NCBI GenBank assembly: GCA_019594025.1
Contig: JAFDUB010000097.1
Location: 1-5,958 of the forward strand
From: Thermoplasmata archaeon
GTDB taxonomy: Archaea > Thermoplasmatota > Thermoplasmata > Halarchaeoplasmatales > Halarchaeoplasmataceae
Length of the DNA: 5,958 nt
Direction of reading: 5' to 3'
Each line of letters starts with the position of its first letter. Positions within the stretch are counted from its first letter, which is position 1. Of the stretch, positions 1-5,825 are shown one piece after another. The notes beneath the pieces were generated by a model. That model made no database searches and had not been told where the DNA came from. It was given only the letters and a program-made list of their open reading frames with translations. The position numbers and the translations under genes were made by a program.

Positions 1-88
1 AGGTGTGAAATCTACGTTATTTGACTAGTCATACTAATAATCTTTGGAGCGCACAAAAATTTTGACCTTTTCAGTTGAGTAGCCGAAT

Positions 89-108
89 CCCACAGCCAAG
101 GCTGTGGG
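89..108. repeat. Perfect hairpin, possible IS200/IS605-type right-end remnant
   Basis: CCCACAGCC and GGCTGTGGG form a perfect 9-bp stem around an AA loop, preceded by GAAT. The pattern GAATCCCAC-GC-loop-GC-GTGGG resembles the subterminal hairpin at the right end of many archaeal and bacterial IS200/IS605 (tnpB/IS1341-like) elements, where it also forms the 3' part of the TnpB-associated guide RNA. The resemblance is from memory of the family; the hairpin itself is seen directly. No tnpA or tnpB coding sequence is visible: the 88 bases to the left have stops in all + frames and no recognisable TnpB C-terminus. It may be a remnant, the tip of an element lying left of the window, or simply a transcription-terminating hairpin of an upstream gene. 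Confidence 0.45.
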
Positions 109-194
109 TATATGACCTCCCTACGGTCGGTCGAGTGTAATAATCCTTTCGGGGGACATAAATGCGGCCCTTCAGAGTGAGGGTATGGGATAAG

Positions 195-202
195 TTTAAA
201 TA
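195..202 (+). promoter_or_regulatory. TATA box, likely promoter of tRNA-Lys
   Basis: TTTAAATA lies about 40 bases before the first base of the mature tRNA. With the usual archaeal TATA-to-start distance of about 25 bases, transcription would begin near 225-228, giving a short leader for RNase P to remove. A second AT-rich stretch, TTAAATAC at 221-228, is too close: it would start transcription inside the tRNA. No equally good TATA box lies between the tRNA and rpoH, so this promoter may also feed the polymerase genes. The box is called from sequence pattern and spacing only. Confidence 0.5.
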
Positions 203-241
203 AAAGCGCCTTTTAGAGCCTTAAATACTCACTTACCGATG

Positions 242-343
242 GGGCCTGTAGCTTAGCCAGGTAGAGCATCTGGCTTTTAACCAGGTGGTCTGGGGTTCGA
301 AATGAGTTGTCCAAAGCGATTCACGAAAATCCCCACAGGCCCA
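242..343 (+). tRNA. tRNA-Lys (anticodon UUU) with a T-loop intron
   Basis: The acceptor stem is GGGCCTG (242-248) with CAGGCCC (336-342), then discriminator A343; CCA is not encoded. The D arm is GCTT (251-254) with GAGC (264-267), its loop holding the conserved GG at 260-261. The anticodon stem is TCTGG (269-273) with CCAGG (281-285), and the loop CTTTTAA carries anticodon TTT at 276-278, reading lysine AAA/AAG. A five-base variable region (286-290) is followed by the T stem TGGGG (291-295) with CCCCA (331-335). The T-loop is split: TTCGAA (296-301) must be joined to T330 to give the standard TTCGAAT. Removing 302-329 leaves a 74-nt tRNA in which every stem pairs, with one U-G at the start of the anticodon stem and one in the D stem. 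The gene lies 90 bases upstream of rpoH on the same strand. A tRNA finder that models only anticodon-loop introns could miss it. Confidence 0.93.
302..329 (+). other. 28-nt tRNA intron between tRNA positions 59 and 60, with a complete bulge-helix-bulge
   Basis: The exon-intron boundaries form the archaeal splicing endonuclease motif in full. The outer helix is the T stem (GGGG 292-295 with CCCC 331-334). The central 4-bp helix is TTCG (296-299) with CGAA (324-327). The two 3-nt bulges are AAA (300-302) and AAT (328-330), on opposite strands. The inner intron helix is TGAGTTGT (303-310) with GCGATTCA (316-323), eight pairs including three G-U, closed by loop CCAAA. Cutting each bulge after its second base gives an intron of exactly 302-329 and restores T-loop TTCGAAT. 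The structure is read directly from the sequence; cleavage by the tRNA splicing endonuclease is inferred from the motif. Confidence 0.92.
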
Positions 344-433
344 CCTGAACTAAAGATGGCCCAGCATTACGTAAGGAACCGTAATATGGAGAGTTTCAAA
401 CATGCATCTAAAAAAAATATACGGGGGCAAAAA

Positions 434-688
434 ATGGGGAAAATAAACGTTATGAAGCACGCCTTTGTACCTGAACATAGGCTGGTTTCAAAAGAAGAAG
501 AGGAAGAGGTACTCAAGGATCTGAAGGTGCCTAAGGATAAGCTGCCTAAGATACTTAGATCCGACCCTGTTCTTCAACAGCTCGAAGGAGTTCATGGTAA
601 AATCGAAGAGGGACGGATAATCAAAGTAGTCCGAAAAAGTAGCACCGCAGGTGAGGCATATGCCTACCGTCTTGTGGTGGAGAGGTAA
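434..688 (+). CDS. rpoH: DNA-directed RNA polymerase subunit H (Rpb5-like)
   Basis: This 84-residue protein is the archaeal equivalent of the C-terminal domain of eukaryotic Rpb5, a small subunit that binds the jaw of RNA polymerase next to A''. Family marks include VPEH near residues 12-15, LPKILRSDP near 41-49, and the C-terminal stretch IIKVVRKSSTAGEAYAYRLV. The length matches the usual 75-85 residues. The reading frame is open further upstream to an ATG at 302, but that start lies inside the tRNA intron and would add 44 residues unlike the family, partly encoded by the 3' part of the tRNA; it is rejected. ATG 434 is chosen because KINV before the conserved HxxVPEH block fits the family N-terminus. 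ATG 452 (78 residues) is the alternative. No strong ribosome site precedes either; GGGGG at 423-427 is the nearest. The stop is 20 bases before rpoB, supporting co-transcription. Confidence 0.92.
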   Translation: MGKINVMKHAFVPEHRLVSKEEEEEVLKDLKVPKDKLPKILRSDPVLQQLEGVHGKIEEGRIIKVVRKSSTAGEAYAYRLVVER

Positions 689-695
689 TCCAACC

Positions 696-701
696 AAGGT
701 G
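696..701 (+). promoter_or_regulatory. Ribosome binding site of rpoB
   Basis: AAGGTG lies seven bases before ATG 709, within the 20-base gap after the rpoH stop. It is complementary to the anti-Shine-Dalgarno end of archaeal 16S rRNA, and it supports 709 as the start. Confidence 0.7.
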
Positions 702-708
702 TTAAAAT

Positions 709-3700
709 ATGAAAGAATTAGTTGATGCTTTTTTCGAGGAAATAAGCGTTGTAAGCCACCATATAAACGGCTATAATGAATTTATAGCTACACCGGATAA
801 CCGTAACAATCAAATGCAGAAAATTATCGACAGTATAAGCATTGGATATGGTGAAGACGGTTTAGGAAAGATATTGCTGGATCCTGAAAAGGTGGAAGGA
901 AAGGACATCATGATAAAATTCGGTAGAGACCGTATGGAGGATGGAAGAGTAGACCCTAATTCGGAATCTACCATCAGGCTGAATAAACCTGTGGTTAAAG
1001 AAGCTAGTGGGTCCCAGCATCGGCTCACGCCCATGGAAGCTCGCTTGAGAGATGTATACTACGAATCCAAAATTCAATTGAAAGTCAGCATAATACAGGA
1101 CGGTATAGAGGAGGAGCCCGAATGGATAACCATCGGAAAAATACCTATAATGATAGGATCGAAAATGTGCAATCTCCACCCAGATAACATTGATGATACC
1201 ATAGAAGAGGTACTTGATATGGATCGAGAAAGCAAGGAGTTTAAGGAGCTTTCTTACGAAGAAAAACTGGTCAAATTGGGGGAGGACCCAAAGGATCCTA
1301 TGGGGTACTTTATCGTCGGGGGTACTGAAAGGAACCTTATGGCCGTTGAAGATATGGCATCTAATCGGTTGATATGTGAATTGAATAAAAAGTACGGACG
1401 AAGGATAGAGGTAGTAAAGATATTCTCAAAGAGACACGGGTATCGTGCTCTAACGGTTATGGAAAAGAAGAAGGACGGTATGATAACAGTATCGGTACCT
1501 TCGGCGAGAGGGGATATACCACTGATAATACTAATGAAGGCACTAGGCATGGAAGAAGATGGAGATATATACGATACCCTAGTGACCAAACCAAACATGG
1601 CCAGCTACGTATTCGCTAATATAGAGATGGCCCAGGATGAAGATAACTACACTACGGATGGTGTGTATACACAAGAGGACGCCATGAGTTATCTAGAGCG
1701 GAAATTTGCTACAGGTCAAGCGGAAGAGTATCGTATAAGGAAGATAGAATCCATCCTCGATAGGTCATTGTTACCGCACCTGGGAGATACGGAAGACTAC
1801 CGGAAAAAGAAGGCACTGTACTTAGGGAGAATGGCTAGAGCCATTCTGGAATTGGCCAACGACGAGAGGGAGGCCGACGATAAGGATCACTATGCAAATA
1901 AGAGGTTGAAATTGGCTGGAGACCTTGTTGCGGATCTGTTCAGGGTATCTATAGTTAACCTTCTGAAGGATCTTAAATATCAACTGGAAAGAAACTATGG
2001 TAAGAAGGGTGAGATCAGGATAAGCTCGTCTATCAGACCTGACCTGCTTAGCAACAAACTCAAACACGCCATGGCTACTGGAAATTGGGTAGGTGGACGG
2101 ACAGGTATATCTCAGCTTCTTGATAGGACGAATAACATGAGTGCTATAAGCCATCTTAGACGGGTTAAATCACCCCTTTCCCGAAGTCAACCTCATTTCG
2201 AAGCCAGAGAACTGCACCCTACTCAATGGGGTAGATTGTGTCCAAACGAAACACCTGAAGGTCAGAACTGTGGTCTGGTTAAAACTTCCACACCAATTAT
2301 AGACGTTTCCAAGGGTACGGACGTACTCGAACTGAAGTGGAAATTATACGATATCGGTCTTGAGCAGATAGGAGGAAAAACCGAGCTGAACATAAAGGTG
2401 TATCTAAACGGCGACCTGATAGGCTTGGTAGAGGAGGGAGTGGAATTCGTTAATAAACTACGAGAGACTCGTAGAGATGGAAAAATATCTGACCAGGTGA
2501 ACGTTAGAAACGATGAGAAGATGGACGAGGTAATCATCAACTGTGATAGCGGAAGGGTCCGCAGACCTCTAATAGTAGTCAAAGGCGGCACAACTCAATT
2601 AAAAAATGAAGATTTAAAGGAGTTACGGCAGGGTAAGAAAAATGTGAGCGATTTCTTCGCTGACGGTATACTAGAATGGATAGATGCAGAGGAAGAAGAG
2701 GACCTCTATGTAGCAGTATATCCCTACGAAACACCTGGAGAATGTGAGCATTGTGATATGCCCCTTTCCACGACGGATGTAGATTGGGTGAACCTGGGAA
2801 AGAAAGATAGTGTAGCTATTCTGGAATGTCATCACTGCGGTGGAAAATTGGAAGTGCCTTTGAGACTTAAAAAAGAACACACTCACCTCGAAATTGATCC
2901 TCTACTGGTCATGGGTGCGTCCGCAGGATTGATTCCCTTTGCGCCACACAATGCCGCTCCCCGATGTTCCATGGGTGCGAATATGATGAAGCAGTCGTTA
3001 GGACTTCCTTCCTCGAATTACAGGAATAGACCTGATACACGGGGGCATCTACTTCACTATCCACATCTATCTTTATTACAGACTAAAACTATGGAACTGG
3101 TTAACTACAACGAAAGGCCAGCAGGACAAAATTATATTGTTGCCGTAATGTCTTACCATGGATATAACATGGAGGATGCCATCATATTCAGTAGAGCTAC
3201 CATAGATAGAGGCCTTGGGAGGTCGTCCTTCTTCAGAACTTATACCACGGAAGAAAGGAGATACCCAGGGGGACAGGAGGACCATTTTGAGATACCCGAT
3301 CCCGATGTAAGAGGAGCGAGAAGTGATCAGTACTACAAATATCTGGATGAGGATGGGTTGATAAGTCCAGAGGTTAAGGCAGACGGAGGCGACGTGCTTG
3401 TAGGAAAAACTTCTCCGCCAAGGTTCCTGGAAGAGGATACCGACTTCATGGCCCCCCAGAAAAGGCGTGAAACGTCGAAGATAGTCAGACCTAGAGAGAA
3501 GGGATGGGTGGATTCGGTGATGCTTACGGAATCCAAGGACGGCAGCCGCCTGGTAAAAGTAAAGGTTAGAGACCAGCGTATACCTGAGCTGGGTGACAAA
3601 TTCGCTTCGAGACACGGTCAGAAAGGGGTTATCGGTAAATTATTAGAACCCGAAGATTTGCCATTTACCGAGGAGGGGGTAGTACCGGATATTATACTCA

Positions 3701-4332
3701 ATCCTCACGCAATTCCATCCCGGATGACCGTGGGGCACGTGCTTGAGATGTTGGGAGGAAAAGTAGCATCCTTGGAGGGACGTTTCGTGGACGGTACACC
3801 CTTCGGTGGTGAAAGGGAAGAGGTGATAAGAGATTCGCTACTTAAAGCTGGCTTTAAACACGATGGGACTGAGGTGCTTTACGACGGTAGAAGCGGGAAG
3901 ATGCTGCAAGCGGATATATTCATCGGGGCCATATACTACCAAAAATTGCATCATATGGTTTCCGGAAAATTACATATGAGATCTAGAGGACCCGTTCAAA
4001 TACTAACTCGACAGCCCACTGAAGGGCGTTCGAGACAGGGCGGTCTTAGGTTTGGTGAGATGGAAAGGGACTGCCTGATAGGCCATGGGGCTGCGATGGT
4101 AATCAAAGATAGACTGCTGGACCAATCAGATGGTACCACTGAATATATTTGTGGTAATGGCGAATGCGGACACGTTGCCATACTGGATTCAAATGGGGAA
4201 CTGCGCTGCCCGGTTTGCGGTGAAAGATCCAATGTACATCAAATACAAACAAGCTATGCGTTCAAGCTGCTTATGGATGAACTTAGATCACTCGGTGTGA
4301 CCATGAGACTTCAACTGGAGGATTTAAAATGA
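709..4332 (+). CDS. rpoB: DNA-directed RNA polymerase subunit B, unsplit (Rpb2/beta-like)
   Basis: This 1207-residue protein is the second largest subunit of RNA polymerase, forming one side of the active cleft with A'/A''. In order: N-terminal protrusion and lobe regions (roughly 1-430), with HRLTPMEARLRD near 104-115 and GGTERNLM near 204-211; the fork region with SPLSRSQPHFEARELHPTQW leading to PNETPEGQNCG (512-522); the active-site GYNMEDA (818-824); GDKFASRHGQKG (962-973), carrying the two lysines that line the NTP/RNA path; and the clamp-anchor zinc ribbon C1148-x4-C1153-x13-C1167-x2-C1170. An additional C679-x2-C682-x24-C707-x2-C710 lies just before the conserved HTHLEIDP (724-731), where I remember most archaeal B subunits passing directly from EEEExxYVAV to HTHLEID; it may be an inserted zinc ribbon. 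The chain is complete and not divided into B'' and B'. It is preceded by a good ribosome site, lies 20 bases after rpoH, and overlaps rpoA1 by four bases, indicating translational coupling. No frameshift or lost key residue is seen. Confidence 0.98.
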   Translation: MKELVDAFFEEISVVSHHINGYNEFIATPDNRNNQMQKIIDSISIGYGEDGLGKILLDPEKVEGKDIMIKFGRDRMEDGRVDPNSESTIRLNKPVVKEASGSQHRLTPMEARLRDVYYESKIQLKVSIIQDGIEEEPEWITIGKIPIMIGSKMCNLHPDNIDDTIEEVLDMDRESKEFKELSYEEKLVKLGEDPKDPMGYFIVGGTERNLMAVEDMASNRLICELNKKYGRRIEVVKIFSKRHGYRALTVMEKKKDGMITVSVPSARGDIPLIILMKALGMEEDGDIYDTLVTKPNMASYVFANIEMAQDEDNYTTDGVYTQEDAMSYLERKFATGQAEEYRIRKIESILDRSLLPHLGDTEDYRKKKALYLGRMARAILELANDEREADDKDHYANKRLKLAGDLVADLFRVSIVNLLKDLKYQLERNYGKKGEIRISSSIRPDLLSNKLKHAMATGNWVGGRTGISQLLDRTNNMSAISHLRRVKSPLSRSQPHFEARELHPTQWGRLCPNETPEGQNCGLVKTSTPIIDVSKGTDVLELKWKLYDIGLEQIGGKTELNIKVYLNGDLIGLVEEGVEFVNKLRETRRDGKISDQVNVRNDEKMDEVIINCDSGRVRRPLIVVKGGTTQLKNEDLKELRQGKKNVSDFFADGILEWIDAEEEEDLYVAVYPYETPGECEHCDMPLSTTDVDWVNLGKKDSVAILECHHCGGKLEVPLRLKKEHTHLEIDPLLVMGASAGLIPFAPHNAAPRCSMGANMMKQSLGLPSSNYRNRPDTRGHLLHYPHLSLLQTKTMELVNYNERPAGQNYIVAVMSYHGYNMEDAIIFSRATIDRGLGRSSFFRTYTTEERRYPGGQEDHFEIPDPDVRGARSDQYYKYLDEDGLISPEVKADGGDVLVGKTSPPRFLEEDTDFMAPQKRRETSKIVRPREKGWVDSVMLTESKDGSRLVKVKVRDQRIPELGDKFASRHGQKGVIGKLLEPEDLPFTEEGVVPDIILNPHAIPSRMTVGHVLEMLGGKVASLEGRFVDGTPFGGEREEVIRDSLLKAGFKHDGTEVLYDGRSGKMLQADIFIGAIYYQKLHHMVSGKLHMRSRGPVQILTRQPTEGRSRQGGLRFGEMERDCLIGHGAAMVIKDRLLDQSDGTTEYICGNGECGHVAILDSNGELRCPVCGERSNVHQIQTSYAFKLLMDELRSLGVTMRLQLEDLK
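4317..4321 (+). promoter_or_regulatory. Ribosome binding site of rpoA1, inside the rpoB end
   Basis: GGAGG lies seven bases before ATG 4329, within the last codons of rpoB. Together with the ATGA stop-start overlap it fixes the rpoA1 start and suggests re-initiation by ribosomes finishing rpoB. Confidence 0.8.
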
Positions 4333-5825
4333 AGAGGAAAGGTATTACTAAAAGGATAGGTGCCATCAGATTTGCTTACCTGTCACCCAAGGAGATTAGA
4401 AAGCTTTCAGCTACGAAGATAATAACTCCGGACACATACGATGACGATGGTTTTCCCATAGAGATGGGGTTGATGGATACCCATCTAGGAGTTATCGAGC
4501 CGGGTTTGAGGTGTAAAACATGTGGGGGTAGAGTGGACCAATGTTCAGGACATTTTGGACATATCGAATTATCCATGCCTGTTATCCATGTAGGCTATGT
4601 GAAGGAGATAAAAAAACTCCTTAGGTCAACCTGCAGTGAGTGTGGGCATATATTGATGTCCGATGAAGAACGGGACAATTTCATAGATGAAATGGAACAC
4701 CTGGATATTATGGGAGGAGACTCCCTCGATATGAGACGACTGGCAAAAGATATCTCGAAAAGCGCTAGAAAAAACAAAGTGTGTCCTCACTGCCATACAG
4801 AACAAAGAAAGATCATGCTGGACAAACCCACCACTTTCAGAGAGGATAATACCAAATTAACTCCAAAGGAGGTGAGGGCCAGGCTAGAAAGGATACCTGA
4901 TAGAGACCTGATACCTCTTGGACTAAACCCAAACGTCGTTAGACCGGAATGGATGATTCTCTCCGTTTTACTTGTACCGCCTGTAACAGTAAGACCATCG
5001 ATTACCTTGGAATCTGGAGACCGCTCCGAGGACGACCTCACTCATAAACTCGTAGACATATTGAGAATAAATCAGCGTTTGAGGGAAAACCGTGATGTAG
5101 GATCCCCTCAACTGATCGTCGAAGACCTTTGGGACCTACTCCAGTATCACGTTAACACTTACTTCGACAACCAAACCTCAGGCATACCTCCAGCTAGACA
5201 CCGCAGCGGAAGAACATTGAAAACGCTTATACAGCGGTTGAAGGGTAAAGAAGGAAGATTCAGGCAGAACTTGAGTGGAAAAAGAGTGAACTTCTCTTCA
5301 CGTTCGGTGATTTCACCGGATCCATGGCTATCAATTAACCAAGTAGGTGTACCTATCCGTGCTGCACGGGAACTGACGGTCCCTCTGAAGGTAACTGCGG
5401 AGAATATGGAATACGTAAAAAATATGGTAGAAAAAGGCCCCGAACCGATGGAAAGAGGAAAGTACATAGCAGGCGCTAACTACGTGATACGCCCAGATGG
5501 GAGAAGAATACGGGTCACCGAGATGAACGCCGAAACCGTAGCTGAGAAAATTGAGATTGGATTTACTGTAGAACGTGGCCTGCAGGACGGAGACATAGTT
5601 CTCTTTAACAGGCAGCCCTCCCTTCACCGCATGTCAATGATGGCACACGAAGTAAAGATAGTGCCTGGAAAGACCTTCAGATTGAACCTTGCCGTATGCC
5701 CTCCGTACAACGCCGATTTCGACGGGGACGAGATGAACCTGCACGTGCTGCAGAGTGAGGAAGCAATGGCTGAAGCAAAGGTGATCCTGTGTTGCCCCTA
5801 TGATCGGTCCACCGACCCTAGGTGA
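4329..5825 (+). CDS. rpoA1: DNA-directed RNA polymerase subunit A' (Rpb1 N-terminal part), truncated by a chimeric junction
   Basis: This is the largest-subunit N-terminal half, carrying the catalytic magnesium site. Visible in order: the conserved N-terminus with SPKEIRKLS and TPDTYDDDGFPIE; clamp zinc site C62-x2-C65-x6-C72-x2-H75; second zinc site C102-x2-C105 with C152-x2-C155; lid/rudder/switch region GKEGRFRQNLSGKRVNFSSR (306-325); NRQPSLHRM (427-435); and the catalytic NADFDGD (461-467), whose D463, D465 and D467 hold the metal. Only residues 1-486 (to 5786) are authentic. The last 12 residues, LCCPYDRSTDPR, and the TGA at 5823-5825 come from the antisense strand after an inverted junction. 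The true continuation can be read on the minus strand from 5849: MRVQENILSPRVGGPIIGAT, then QDH, extending A' to about residue 509. A full A' is usually near 870-900 residues, so the bridge helix and the rest are missing. One oddity is HVLQSEE at 474-480, where the family nearly always has HVPQ. Confidence 0.95.
   Translation: MKRKGITKRIGAIRFAYLSPKEIRKLSATKIITPDTYDDDGFPIEMGLMDTHLGVIEPGLRCKTCGGRVDQCSGHFGHIELSMPVIHVGYVKEIKKLLRSTCSECGHILMSDEERDNFIDEMEHLDIMGGDSLDMRRLAKDISKSARKNKVCPHCHTEQRKIMLDKPTTFREDNTKLTPKEVRARLERIPDRDLIPLGLNPNVVRPEWMILSVLLVPPVTVRPSITLESGDRSEDDLTHKLVDILRINQRLRENRDVGSPQLIVEDLWDLLQYHVNTYFDNQTSGIPPARHRSGRTLKTLIQRLKGKEGRFRQNLSGKRVNFSSRSVISPDPWLSINQVGVPIRAARELTVPLKVTAENMEYVKNMVEKGPEPMERGKYIAGANYVIRPDGRRIRVTEMNAETVAEKIEIGFTVERGLQDGDIVLFNRQPSLHRMSMMAHEVKIVPGKTFRLNLAVCPPYNADFDGDEMNLHVLQSEEAMAEAKVILCCPYDRSTDPR

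Noticed and set aside
22..31. Perfect 10-bp palindrome TGACTAGTCA in the upstream region
   Set aside because: A 10-bp palindrome is expected by chance at this scale, it stands alone with no second copy in the window, and it is about 170 bases from the TATA box. No operator role can be supported.
110..160. Weak hairpins GACC/GGTC (114-117 region) and TCC-TTTC-GGGGGA (145-156 region)
   Set aside because: The stems are only three or four pairs and neither is followed by a T-run or placed next to a recognised gene.
1..240. CRISPR array, riboswitch or small protein gene in the upstream region
   Set aside because: No spaced direct repeats, no recognisable aptamer pattern, and stops break all reading frames early without a ribosome site.
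302..433. Longer RpoH start at ATG 302, or intermediate starts at 356 and 386
   Set aside because: ATG 302 is inside the tRNA intron and the added residues do not resemble the family. The starts at 356 and 386 lack a clear ribosome site and give an unusually long N-terminus.
3076..3615. A 179-residue minus-strand reading frame inside rpoB, the longest antisense frame
   Set aside because: It is fully covered by strongly conserved rpoB coding sequence on the + strand, has no recognisable motif, and is best explained as a shadow of rpoB codon usage.
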